The position numbers were made by a program, and so were the translations under genes. From contig NC_079496.1 in NCBI RefSeq assembly GCF_030052815.1, positions 79,473,652-79,537,651 of the forward strand: a stretch of DNA of 64,000 nucleotides, read 5' to 3'. Position 1 is the stretch's first letter; each line of letters opens with the position of its first letter. The notes under the pieces are model-generated. The model had not been told where the DNA came from and did not search any database. It worked only from the letters and a program-made list of their open reading frames with translations. Source of the stretch: Hevea brasiliensis. Its lineage: Eukaryota > Streptophyta > Magnoliopsida > Malpighiales > Euphorbiaceae. Shown in pieces: positions 12,775-24,430 of the stretch.

Positions 12775-13379
12775 AGGTAGACAGACTGACAGGGCAGCAG
12801 ACTAGACTGCTAGTACTACATTGAGAGATCATCGGGTATATTGAGTATACCACATTTTGCATTTTGTACTGTAATGTATGTTCACTGTATGTATATATTG
12901 TTCTTGGTTTTGAGCAGTTGTAAAATAAAATTGTACATTAAAGTTGTAAAATAAATTATGAGTTATTTTGACTTGTAAAAATTGTATTATATTTCTTGTA
13001 TCTCAGTCTTTGAAAAATTACTATGGATTTGAGTTGAGAAATATGTTGTGTTGAGAAACATGTTGGAGTTGAGATTTGGAAATATATATTGAAGTGCTTT
13101 TTACTGAGTTTTTCAAGAACTGCTTTATCCAAAATATAGATGGCACTCTGAAAATTTTTACGTAAATTTCAAATAATTCAAATGTGTTAGTTCTATCACT
13201 TGATTCAAAAAGGCTTTTAACACTGTAAATAGTGCTCACCATCAGAAAAAGTAAGAAAAGTTTTTAAAATCCCTTGTAGTGTATTTAATGGGTTATCAGT
13301 AGACGGAGTTGGTAATTCATTAGGTATACTACGGGATCATGTTATGCCTTACAGAGGGGTAGGGTGTGACTTGTTTTAG

Positions 13380-13391
13380 TGGTATCAGAGC
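13380..13391 (+). promoter_or_regulatory. Primer-binding site (initiator tRNA-Met)
   Basis: tggtatcagagc, the complement of the 3' end of plant initiator tRNA-Met. It lies a few bases after the LTR end and would prime minus-strand DNA synthesis. Confidence 0.9.
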
Positions 13392-13561
13392 AAAGTTTTT
13401 AAATTCTATTTTCACATGTTACTTGAATATTCTTTCTTCATAGTACAACTGCTCAATATCATTGTCTGATACATACAGTACATTACATTATAAATATGCA
13501 CTAACGGGAGGAAATCTCCTCGTGTTATTTTTTTAGGAGGTCTAAGATCCTCGCATTGACT
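13392..13561 (+). other. Untranslated leader of element A
   Basis: Sequence between the primer site and the Gag start. It holds a short inverted repeat, GGAG-gaaat-CTCC (13507-13519), also seen in slightly different form in the leaders of E and D. No reading frame. Confidence 0.6.
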
Positions 13562-14800
13562 ATGGAAGAGGGTGATTGTTCAGTCGATCAATCTATAGAG
13601 GCTGAGGTGCAAGGGGATGCCCCAGCCCTACATAATGTTAGTGGTTCAAAGACACCTCGCAGCATCGCAGTTCCTCGCTCGTTCACTCACAGATGGTCGT
13701 GCAATGTTCCAACAAATGGTCGGTAATGTGCCTACTCAAGCCCCAATACAGACACGATGGTACAACCACGTCTTACGCTAGACAATATGACAAATTGATG
13801 AAATATGGGGCTATAGAGTTCAAGGGACGATAGATCCTCTAGAGGCGAGCAGATGGTTAGAAAGGATGGATAGGGTATTCAAGAAACTACACCGCATTGC
13901 AGGAGCTTAGATTTGAATACTCGGTATCTTTGCTCTGAGGATGCTTATGTGGTGGAAAACCATTCCCACAGTTTGGTAGAACTGCAGTGCTAACTGGAGT
14001 GACTTTCTCGAGAATTCAGACAAAAATATGTCCCTGATGCTTATGTAGATCAGAAACTGCAAGAGTTCCTAAGTCTGAAACAGGGGAGTAGATCGGTGGC
14101 TGAATATGAAAGGGAATTTTTTTGCCTGAGCCATTATGCAGTGAGTCTACTTTCTACCAGTAGGGAAAGATGTAAGAGGTTTGAAACCGGCTTGAAGCCT
14201 AGTATCAGATTACAAGTGGTCGGATTCAAACATAACAACTTCTCTGAACTTATTTCTCAAGCACTAGAATTAGAAAGAATTGAATCTTAAGCAAAAACTG
14301 AGAACAAGAAATCAGAGAAGACAGAAAAAGAGGGAAAGTCAGTAGAACAGAGTTCTAGTGGTCTTACTGGAAAGAGGAAAAACTTTGGGGGATACAACAG
14401 AGATAGTAAGAAGTCCAGTAGAGATAGATCTTCTGGACAGAAACCACCTCGATCTGATCAGCAAACTCAACAGAAACCCAGGAATGTGCTGTCAGATCGA
14501 CTTAGTGAAACTTGTGGTAAACCACATAGTGGGGTATGTTATAGAGCCGTAGGAGCATGTTTTAACTGTGGAGAGACTGGCCATTTTGCTAGGGATTGTG
14601 TAAATCCAGGTCGTTCTGGATCATTTACTACACCAAAGGGATCAACCCAAGTTTCTACCCCAAAGAGTTCACCATCAGTTAGTAGAGGCAAAGGTAGAGG
14701 TAGGGGTAGTACACCTAGAAGTCAGAGTACTGTGAATCAGCCAAAACAGGGTGATGCTCCAGCTGGAGTATACGCTATACGGCAGAGAGAAGAGACTTAG
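13562..14800 (+). pseudogene. gag: Decayed Gag (element A)
   Basis: The ATG at 13562 opens a frame starting MEEGD, as in D and E. Gag is the capsid/nucleocapsid polyprotein that packages the element's RNA. Recognisable parts are the retrotransposon Gag domain around 14040-14290 (SVAEYE-like segment, then CKRFETGLKPSIRLQVVGFK), a charged basic linker, and a CCHC zinc knuckle at about 14558-14600 (CFNCGETGHFARDC). The frame is lost several times before 14096 and again near 14290 and 14480, so no intact protein is possible. The product continued into protease in the functional ancestor. Confidence 0.85.
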
Positions 14801-14841
14801 ACTTTTGATATTATTGCTGGTACTTTCTCAAATAGTAACTA

Positions 14842-14903
<62 letters not shown>

Positions 14904-15913
14904 TGACCTGGAGTTTGCATACTTTTATGTTAGTGTTAGAACTATATATTCTATTGTTATTCCTTTACAGGGGAATAAATTTTGATGCATTAGTGATTAG
15001 TCCTTTAAGATAAGGATTGTGATAATAAGTGAAATTAGTTTTGAAAGAGTTTATTGGCGAAAAGTATTTTCTAACACACCATAAATTATAAAGCTAATTG
15101 GCGAGCCTACTTAATGTAAGGCAAGAAGACGTAAAAGTAAGATGCAGTAATGGAATTGCTCTAGATGAGGGCAAGGATGTCACTGTTAGTAATTGTTAAT
15201 GGATATTGTAATCATAATAAGTTCGGGATATTAGTGAATTCAAAAAGGATAAAAGATAGGAAAATTTGATCTATTGGGATGTATCGTAGTAACTGTGCAA
15301 TGTTCTTGATGTTTATACTGTAAGCTGCAGATTACAGTGCTGACTTGAGATTATTGTGTAGAGCTACGTACTACCCGATAGTACACCTAGATAAGAATAG
15401 TTGCCAACGGCATCTGTTTTGGTATAGTTATGCCATGACAGAATTTAATTGTTAGAAATAAGTTTGAAAATCCTACTTAGGGATCTAAAACTCAAAGGTT
15501 AGAATATCGAAAGGTTATAGTTCAGTACAAAAGGAAGTAAGCTATAGAATATTAACAGATAAACAGAGTTATGAAAGTAAAAAATTCGAACAAATGGTTC
15601 AAATATAACATAGAAATTTTACGAATGTGAGGAAGACTATGGACTAGAATGGTCAGAGGACCAATGACTAGATAAATGATTCTAACATGACCTCAAGGGT
15701 CATTCAAGAAGGAACATGAATCGAAATATTAGACAGGACAATAGTAAGAGAAGATTGGTGTTATACAAACAAATTAAATGTTGTATTAGTTTGTTAAAAG
15801 TCTTATACAAATTTGAGAGAAAGAATATTATATGATCATATAGAAAGGAGAAAATAAACGTATGACTATTGTAAGATGGCTATTGGGAAAAATTTCGTAG
15901 ACGAAATTTATTT
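14801..15913 (+). pseudogene. pol: Protease and integrase remnants (element A), most of pol deleted
   Basis: The protease start is recognisable on both sides of an AT microsatellite: ggtactttctc before it, then a degenerate version of the family's [13 protein letters not shown] region from about 14900. A gatgcattagtgattagtcc stretch near 14980 matches the protease of E near 34425. From about 15700 to 15860 the sequence aligns with the integrase segment after the catalytic core, as in element C near 20460. RT and RNase H cannot be made out. The internal region is about 2.6 kb, against about 4.8 kb in element E. Confidence 0.65.
14843..14899. repeat. (AT)n microsatellite
   Basis: About 57 bp of uninterrupted AT dinucleotides. 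It lies just before the protease active-site codons, where homologous copies read gaagtatttgtattgttt. Confidence 0.97.
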
Positions 15914-15933
15914 TAAGGGGGGGGGGGGAGAAT
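15914..15933 (+). promoter_or_regulatory. Polypurine tract (element A)
   Basis: A ttaa followed by a run of about twelve G, then agaat, directly before the 3' LTR. This is the RNase H-resistant primer for plus-strand DNA. The G run is longer than in C and E. Confidence 0.9.
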
Positions 15934-18302
15934 TGTAACACCCCTATGTTCGGTAGTGCGTACTACTGTTCCGGTGACCAGTGTTGTCCGGACAGCTAGA
16001 ATGCCTAGAACTACACTTCGATATGAGTGAGGAGACATTAAATAATGAAATACAAGAAAAGAAAATAGAAGAAAAATAAAGGAAAAATAATAGTAAAGAA
16101 ATGCAACTAAGTTAAGCGAGCCGAGAACCCTAGCGATGGGTGACCGCATCGGGAAGTCACGGGCGTGGACCGTTGACTAGCCCTGGACCGCGGGGAACCC
16201 TGAAAAATATTTTTAGGACTTAAATAGACCCCTATTTAAGTATAAATATCATTAGAAATATTAAATAAAAATTAAATAATTAGTACAAAGAAAAGTGAGA
16301 AATCGAAAAACAGACAAAATCCGGTGTTACCGAAAAATCGGGAATGCAACCCGAACAGGGGCATTGTGGTCATTTGACACCCCAAGTTGTCTTTTGACCT
16401 AAATGTCCATTAAAAATAAATAATATTACACTTGGAAAATGTCATGAAAAATTAAATTGGTGGTACCTAATGTAAATAGCAAAAATGGGAGTTAAATGTG
16501 AAAATATGAAACCTTAGAATAAACAATGATTTAATTCTTACATAGTGGTCCACTAACTCATTTAAGTGGACCACTAAAGCTTCATTTGGGCAGAATATAC
16601 ATCTTCATTTTCAACCTTAGAACCAGCAGAAAATTTGCTCCCTAAAAACTCCATTGACGCATGGTTAAAGCTCCATGCATATGAGATTCAAGCTTCTTTC
16701 CTTCTACCTTCCTTCATCAAAGCTAGTCTACACCACTTGGGCAGTAGATTGGCAGCAAGAAGACCAAGTTTTGGTGAAGATTTAAAAAGTCTCATCCATA
16801 GGTAAGTTTGAGTTTTTGATTGTTGCTTTGTTAAAGTTTGTAAGGGTGTTATAGGTATTTGAATTATGAAGAAAATTTTGAGGTTTGATGTTGAATGGGG
16901 ATGTGCACTTTTGGCAGCTATGGAAACACCTTGAAGGCAATTTAATTGTGCTTGTAAATGGTGAATTAAATGATTGATTAAATGTATATTGTGTAGGAAA
17001 TTGTTTGGGTGATGTATACTTAGTGTATGTAAATGTAAAATGAGATTTAAAGCTTGAAAAGTAATGGAATGTAAGTGTACCATTGTGGCAGTTTGCTAAC
17101 TCTTGAAGAATGCTGGAATTCATGCTTGGTTTATGGAATAATGATATTAAAATGTGTTGGTTGTTATGGCAGTTTGAGTGTGTATATGGTGGTGTGAAGT
17201 GGGACATGTAAATGAGTGTAAATTGGTGATTGAATTGTTGTAAAATAGGTTTGAAAAATTCTGCACTTGTTGGTGCACATTGAATGCAATTGTAAGCTGC
17301 CAAAATGACCTATAATGTGTTATGAATTATGTTTAGGTCATGATACAACCAGAATTGGCTTGAAGGTTGAGTTTGGTAAGTGTTAAAAGTGATGTTTGAT
17401 ATGTATGCAAGAATTGTAATAAGGCAATTTTAGTTTTAGGCCTATAACTTTAAGTGTGTGGCTCCAATTGGTATGAGACCAATTGGAGGTGAAACTAGGC
17501 ACAAAATGTGCCAACTTTCATGAAGAAAGGTTGCCAAAATTCTGCTTGCAAAGTAGCTTGAAAAATGACCAAATCCGGATTAAGTGCAATAAGGCCTGAA
17601 AACTGACCATTTGGGCAGCAGTTAATGTTTAGGCCATAACTCACTCAAAACAGGTCCAATTGACCTGAAATTTTAACCATGAATAGTTAAGACACATATC
17701 TACAAGTCTTATGAAGACACCAAAGCCTAGAAATGACCATAAGCAAGTCAAACAGATTGCACAAGTTCGGGTCCAAAAACTGGCCGAACCAAAGTTGACC
17801 AAAATTGACCTAAAATGACCAAATTTGATGCCATTTGACCAGCAATAGTAAAATGACCATAACTTGGTCTACATAACTCAGAATGACCTGAAATTTTGCC
17901 CCGCGTGCAATAAGACATAGATCTACAAGTTTTTAGTTTTGACCGAAACTTGAAAACCGAGGGAACTAGGTCGTCCGGCTAGGTCAAACTAGTATCCCGG
18001 AATCCAGCAAATCGCAAGAAAATGCAGTATACACGGAAAAGAATTTGGTAACATGTACCAACCCTAAAAGACTATCGAATGTAAAATATTAATGACATTA
18101 AAACCTAAATTACCTAGAATGTACCAAGGGTCGACATAGTAGGTTGACTAAGCGAATAAATGAATTCAGTGAATTAATTATCAAGCATTATCGTTAGAGA
18201 CAGTTTAAATGAGTACTGAAATACTTCAAATTGTGTTTCTCAGTTAGCAAAGACTCAGGGAGGGGAAGGAAACACTGAGTCAGAGCCAAGAGACAGTTAT
18301 CA

Positions 18303-18800
18303 GAGGTTTGTGCACAATAGTTATTTCTTTTGATTTTTTCAACTGAAATAAATTATGATTATTTGTATGTTATTATTTTAAATTGTGTTTGTGTACAATA
18401 GTTATTTCTTTTAAATTTTTCAATTGAAATAAATTATGATTATTTGTATGTTATTGTTTTAAATTGTGTTTGTGCACAATAGTTATTTCTTTTGAAATTT
18501 TCAATTGAAATAAATTATGATTATTTGTATGTCATTGTTTTAAATTATGTTTGTGCATAATAAGTATTTCTTTTGAATTTTTCAATTGAAATAAATTACG
18601 ATTATTTATATGTTATTGTTTTAAATTGTGTTTGTGCATAATAAGTATTTCTTTTGAATTTTTCAATTGAAATAAATTACGATTATTTATATGTTATTGT
18701 TTTAAATTGTGTTTGTGCACAATAGTTATTTCTTTTGAAATTTTCAATTGAAGTAAATTATAATTATTTGTATGTTATTGTTTTAAGCTGTGTCCGTGCA
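18303..18800 (+). repeat. 81-bp minisatellite, about 6 copies
   Basis: Same unit as at 11262-12080, with landmarks near 18321, 18402, 18484, 18565, 18646 and 18727. The four-unit difference explains most of the length difference between the matching parts of the two LTRs. Confidence 0.9.
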
Positions 18801-19452
18801 CAATACTTTTATATTCACTGCTTTTACTAGCAAATTTATTTGGAGAAATGAATTATGAATAATTTTTTATTTCTTTGATTTTGGGAATATTATTTGGAAA
18901 TTATTGTGTTGCCAACTTTACAAATGGAAATTTTGAGATAAAATGTGATTTATGGTTTGTATGAAATATTGTGATTTGAAATTGTTTTGATTCACACTTA
19001 GCATGACACTGTTAATATATTCCTCCCTCTTTGACTTATCAGTCTGGGGTGAGTGTGATTATATTCCTCCCTCTTTGACTTCCCAGTCTGAGGTGAGTGT
19101 GGATGAGTACTCATTATTCAGCTAGCTTCCTCCCTCATTGATTTCGATTATTGGGGTGAGTGTGTCTTTTCGTGGTGTACAACACGGCATGTGTGGAAAA
19201 ATTGTGTCATGGCCTAAATTGTGTTATCAATTGGCAATACTGTATTTTTCAGTTATTTGATCAAATTGTGTTATTGATTGGCAAAATTGTATTATTCAGT
19301 TATTTGATCAAATTGTGTTATTGATTGGCAAAATTATGTTACTCAGTTATTTGATCAAATTTGTGTTAGATGAATTTTGTAAATTGTGAATCATTTGATT
19401 TATGAACTGCCAATAAAAGATTTATATATCGCATTTCAAATTGTTATAATGC

Positions 19453-19500
19453 ACCACTGAGTAAATTTTACTCAGCGATAGCTTTTCATTGCTGTCGCAG
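19453..19500 (+). other. Conserved double stem-loop (A 3' LTR)
   Basis: CTGAGTAA/TTACTCAG, then GCGATAGC (19475-19482) with GCTGTCGC (19491-19498). It differs from the chimeric LTR copy at one base, which turns the T-G wobble here into a C-G pair. Confidence 0.7.
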
Positions 19501-20102
19501 GTAGACAGACTGACAGGGCAGCAGACTAGGCTGCTAGTACTACATTGAGAGATCATCGGGTATATTGAGTATACCACATTTTGCATTTTGTACTGTAATG
19601 TATGTTTACTGTATGTATATATTGTTCTTGGTTTTGAGCAGTTGTAAAATAAAATTGTACATTAAAGTTGTAAAATAAATTATGAGTTATTTTGACTTGT
19701 AAAAATTATATTATATTTCTTGTATCTCGGTCTTTGAAAAATTACTATGGATTTGAGTTGAGAAATATGTTGTGTTGAGAAACATGTTGGAGTTGAGATT
19801 TGGAAATATATATTGAAGTGCTTTTTACAGGTTTTTCTGAAGAACTATTTTATCCAAAATATAGATGGCACTCTGCCAAAACTTTTATAGAAATTCCAAA
19901 TAATTCAAATGTGTTAGTTCTATCACTTCAGTTCAAAAAGGTTTTTAACACCTATAAATAGTGCTCACCACTGTAAAAGAAGTAAGAAAAGTTTTTAAAA
20001 TCCCTTGTAGTGTATTTAATGGGTTATCAGGAGACGGAGTTGGTAATTCATTAGGTATACTACGGGATCATGTTATGCCTTAGAGAGGGGTAGGGTGTGA
20101 CA

Positions 20103-20868
20103 ATTTATTAGAAATAATAAGGAGTACTAGCTTTTGACCCGACAGTCGTGTCAAGAAAGAGAATAACATTGAATTGTGAGACGAGATAATGGAGTTAATT
20201 AAGGAATAAATGGAAAAGTCCATATTTGGATAAGATTAGGAAGACAAAGTAAATAACAATTTTAAGATGTGTAATGATGTTTCGAATTGTCCTATCAGGC
20301 AAGGGAGTAAATTAGTAAATAGTAAGTTAAATAAAAGTAAACAAGATTGTGCAAAATAGCACATAAGCCTAGATCATAAATAAAGATGAAAGATAATGGT
20401 TATAGACCTATGGCCAATTATGAGATAAGTATTTCTCATATGATCGATGAAATTTCTTTATAAGGAAACATGAATTGAAATATTAAATAGAACAACACTA
20501 AGAGAAGATTATAATTATACAAGAAAATTAAACGTTGTATTCGATTGTTAGAAGTCTTACATAGATTTAAAGGAAAGAAGATTATAAGATTATATAGAAA
20601 AGAGAAAGACTAAGTTCTCATTTCATAGGACCATACGGAGTCCTAGAAGGAGTGGAACTGTTAGCACACAGATTTGCTTACCTCTAGAATTGAAATAAAT
20701 TCAAATTTAACTTATGACAAGAAATAAATAAATATTATCGGTTAAAGTGCTACGGACCATCATTCGGACCATGAAGCCATATGGAAATGTGAGAGAGATA
20801 TGAGAAAACAATATGCATGACTATTTAAGGATTAACAATGAGTAAAATTTCGAGGTCAAAATTTCTTT
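20103..20868 (+). pseudogene. pol: Integrase C-terminal and chromodomain remnant (element C)
   Basis: The only surviving internal part of element C. The segment 20460-20600 aligns with the integrase region after the catalytic core. The segment 20615-20700 reads as the GPY/F region (FIGPYGVLEG, with VGPLAYRL degraded to VELLAHRF). The segment 20735-20830 matches the chromodomain end (VKVLR, then a degraded HHSGQEATWE). It has many point changes and small deletions and is clearly older than E. The polypurine tract and 3' LTR follow. Before 20400 I see no reliable homology. Confidence 0.7.
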
Positions 20869-20883
20869 TAAGGGGGGGAGAAT
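20869..20883 (+). promoter_or_regulatory. Polypurine tract (element C)
   Basis: taaggggggg followed by agaat just upstream of the LTR start. Confidence 0.88.
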
Positions 20884-23800
20884 TGTAACACCCCTATATG
20901 CATAGTTCTGTGCAAATCATTGTTCCGGTGACCAGTGTCGGTCCAGACAATTAAGATGATTAGAATCATATTTAAGTCACTGAGAAAAGCCCTAAATGGA
21001 AATAAATAGTGAGTACTAGATAGTAAATTATAAATAAGAAAAATAAAGCATAAAAGGTTAAATGAGCCGGGGGTCACAGCGATGGGTGACCTTACCGGGA
21101 AGTGACTGCTAGGTCGGTTCTAACCCTAATTTTGAATGCGAAATTGTAACACCGCGGTCCTAAGAACTATGGAAAAGCTAGTGGAAAAAAGAAAATCATA
21201 GAAAAGAGTTGATAAGTAGGTCAAATAATTAGGTCAGGGTTCCGGAAGAAACACTAGATTATGTGTAAACCGGATCAGACTGGCGAGGGGCAAATTGGTC
21301 AATTCACCCTTAGAGATGACTCACGACCTAACTGTCCATAAAAATAGGAAAAATAAAAATTTTGGAATATAGAATTAAATTAAAGAAGAATGAAAAAATA
21401 AAGGAAAAAGAAAAAAGAAAAGAAAATTGATTTATGACATCATCCAAATTACATCACCTATGACATCATAAATAAATTTTGATTAAACTAATTTTTTGAC
21501 TAAGTCAAAAAGGCCATAAAAATAACAAAAAAATTAAAAATCAAAACTTCATCTTCTACTCCAAGTTTGGCCGGCCTCCCTCTCTTCCCAAACTCTCTCT
21601 CTCAAACCTCCATTAAAGCTTGATTTTAAGCTTTTTAAACCCCCAAATTTTCTCATAAATTCCCCATTATTAGTGATTAAAACTTACTTTGGCAACTAGA
21701 AAAGAAGGTTAAAGAAGAAATTTTGAAGAAAGGTGGAAAGATTTGGAGAATTGGAATTCAAAGAAAAGGTTAGTGTTTAAACTTGTAAATTTTTAGTTAA
21801 ATTATGTTTATGTAGTTAAACTAACTTAGAAATTATGAAAAATTCAAACAAATCAAACTTGTTAGACACTTTAGGGATTTCAGCCTACATGGGAGAACTA
21901 GGGTTTTGCATGATTTTGATGAGATAAAAATGGTATGTGAGCTTAATTAAGTGTGTAGGAGTTGAATATCTACTTAAATTTTATTAATTGAGCCATTTGC
22001 AAAAAAAAAAAAAAAGGGTTTTTAAGTTCATGAAATTGGGGGAAATTTAGAGAAAATTGGTTGCTCCAATTGATGTGAGGCCAATTAAAGATGAAAATTT
22101 AGACCTAAAACTACAATTTTGGTGAAGAAACCTTGCCCTAAAACTAAACACAAATTGGTGAAAAGTTAGGTCAAATTCGAATTTAGGCACACTGCCCTAT
22201 ACAGAACTGATCATATGAATAGTACTTGTTCTAATGGTCATAACTTGGTCTAGGAAAGTCCAAATGACCTGAATTTTATACCGATGGAAAGCTGAGACAT
22301 AGCACTACAACTTTTATGAAGAAAACAAACCTAAATTCTGACCATAACCCATCCAAAAAGTGAGCTGCAGTCAACACACCAAAACTACTAGAACCAAGAA
22401 AGTGCCCAGAATTCTGGGTTTGAACTAATTCGGTCAGCCTTAGGAAAATGGCCATATCTTGGGCTAAAAAACTCCAAATGGAGTGATTCAAAAAGGGAAT
22501 TAAAGCTAAGACAGTAAGGAACAACTTTGATGAAGGAAAGTTGGCCAAATTTCCACTGTAGATAGACCAATGGAACAGTACAAACAAGTAACCCAAAACT
22601 GAAATTTTGAGATTTAACCTTAATAGGCTTTGAATTGAATTTGGCAATCAATGCCAATAAAAATATGACTTAAAATGTGGCATGTAGGTGTAATTAGAAT
22701 TACCATATCTAATTAGTATGAAAAAGTCAATATTTTGACTAAATGGTTAAATGATAGTAATCACAATTACACTAAGTACAAAGGACTCAATTTTATGGGA
22801 TAAATTAAGTGTATAAAATTTAATTATTGAATTTATTAATTAGAAATAAATTGAATAGATATTGAAATACTTTAGTTATGTGTTTTAGTGGGAAAGGAGC
22901 CCTCCAAGGAAGGAGGAGGAATTGAACTAAGACAAGCCTAAATAAGAGATTTGTGCATAACTAACTCTTTTTGTTATTTTTCACTTCCAAATTGATTTGA
23001 ATAAGTTTATTATATGATTTATGATTTTTGTTGTGTTGAGAATTTTAACTTATTGAATTAAATTGTATAAATTAAATATAAATTTTCTTATACATTTGAG
23101 GATTTATTGCATGGTTTTGAGAATTGCAAATTTTAAGTTTAATGTGTTGCCAACCTTGAGCATGAATTTATAATGATTAAATATGTTAATGGTTTGTAAA
23201 CAGTTTTATAAATAGAAATTGTTTTGAATATGATTCGAAACCACAGTTGACATGGCAATATGTTTTGAATCTCATTAGCTTGTCTAGTGAGATATCTCCT
23301 CCACTAGATGGGGTGAGTTCCTTCCTCTCTGGCTTGCCAGTTGGGGAAGAGTTTGGATGAGTACTCATATATACTAGCTAGTCTTTCTTCCTCCCTTTCA
23401 GCCTCGATTATTGAGAGAGTTTGAAATTCCATGGTGTACAACACAACATCTATTATGAAATTTTGTGTCATGGGTCCAACTGTGTGAATTATTGACAATG
23501 CCCTTTAAATTATGCATAATTTGATAAATTGTGATCGAAATAAATAATTTGTCAGTGATTCAAAAATATTGTATTGCTCCATGATTTAAAAGAAATGTAG
23601 ATAAATAGTTACTAGTTGATCAAAATGTTATTCAAATGAATAATTTGCGTAATTGAAAATATTGATTTTTGGATGTCATGAATTTTGAAGAATTTAGAAA
23701 TTTTAAATTTTTATTTGTAAGGCATTTTCAAAGAATAAATTGTATTAAGTTTTAAATTATTAATTTGTGTACCAATGAGTTCACCACTCGGCGATAGCTT

Positions 23801-24430
23801 TGTATGCTGTCGCAGGTGAAAGAAAATATAGAGCAGTAGAGGTATACCCTTGTACATTAGATTTTGATGTAATTATGTGATTATATGTATGTAATTTCAT
23901 TCGAGCAGTTGCATCAACTCTCTTATAATATATTTTTTGAATGTAATCGAATATAAATTATTGTAATATTATCTTGAGATTTTACGTACCTACAAAGTTT
24001 TATACTATTAAATTTGTAATACTCCTATGAATGTAAATATTAATTTTGTTACCTTAATGAGATATTTCAGTGTTTGATTTAATTGAAACTGGGTATCAAG
24101 TTGCTTGTGTTGATTTGTGAAATGAAATTGAATAATGGAGTTGTGATTGAGAAAATGTATATTGGAAGCATTTTTCATAGGTTTTTAAAGAACTGTTTTC
24201 TCAAAATACAGACGGCACTCTGCCAAAATTTTTATAAAAATTGCGGAGATTTTAAATATCTAAAAATTTGATTTATGTTTGGACTACAAATAAAGGTTTT
24301 TAATTTCTAAAAAAAAAATTACCCACCAATTTAAAAATGAACAAAAATTGTTTTAAAATTCCTTGTAGTATATTTAATGGGTTACCGGTAAGCGAAGTTC
24401 GGTAGTTCATTAGGTGTACTACGGGATCAT
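20884..24430 (+). mobile_element. Element C 3' LTR, cut near its end by element D
   Basis: Starts tgtaacacccctatatgcat like the LTR at 1311. It ends abruptly at ctacgggatcat, where family I LTRs normally continue with gttatgcctta to gtgtgaca. About 35 bp are therefore displaced beyond the right edge by element D. The five bases before D, atcat (24426-24430), are its expected left target-site copy. A 14-base A run is present near 22002. Confidence 0.87.
23770..23815 (+). other. Conserved double stem-loop (C 3' LTR)
   Basis: Same two stems as at 3209-3246, with changes: a TGAGT/ACTCG first stem and GCGATAGC/GCTGTCGC for the second, in which one A-T pair has become a G-T wobble. Confidence 0.65.

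Larger units (their letters stand above)
9083..13371 (+). mobile_element. Right part of chimeric LTR (family II to family I switch near 10930)
   Basis: Continues the LTR begun at 3737. Up to about 10930 it follows family II LTRs (compare the agtaggcctaatgtgatt block near 10572 with 44895, and the gggcatggaaaagtat block with 45180). From tcgtccggctagg at 10930 it matches element A's 3' LTR from 17971 to its end, apart from array copy number. It ends acagaggggtagggtgtgac plus t, where other family I LTRs end gtgtgaca. A single retrotransposition event would give two identical LTRs, so this LTR was changed after insertion. Confidence 0.85.
15934..20102 (+). mobile_element. Element A 3' LTR, 4169 bp (family I end)
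   Basis: Starts tgtaacacccctatgttcgg and ends gagaggggtagggtgtgaca. The first half (to about 17970) carries the tggaccgttgactagccc block also found in D; the second half is family I. The flank after the end is attta and the flank before the paired LTR (3732-3736) is ttaaa, so the two outer LTRs do not share a target-site duplication. The reading frames at 16688-17303 on the minus strand are low-complexity and not genes. Confidence 0.9.

Noticed and set aside
14843..14899. Replication origin or promoter in the AT run
   Set aside because: A simple dinucleotide repeat in a dead gene; nothing else nearby supports a regulatory role.
16688..17303. Overlapping minus-strand reading frames of 131 and 173 codons
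   Set aside because: They lie inside element A's LTR, are low-complexity (His, Asn, Thr-rich) and have no homologue in the matching parts of the other LTRs; chance frames in T-poor sequence.
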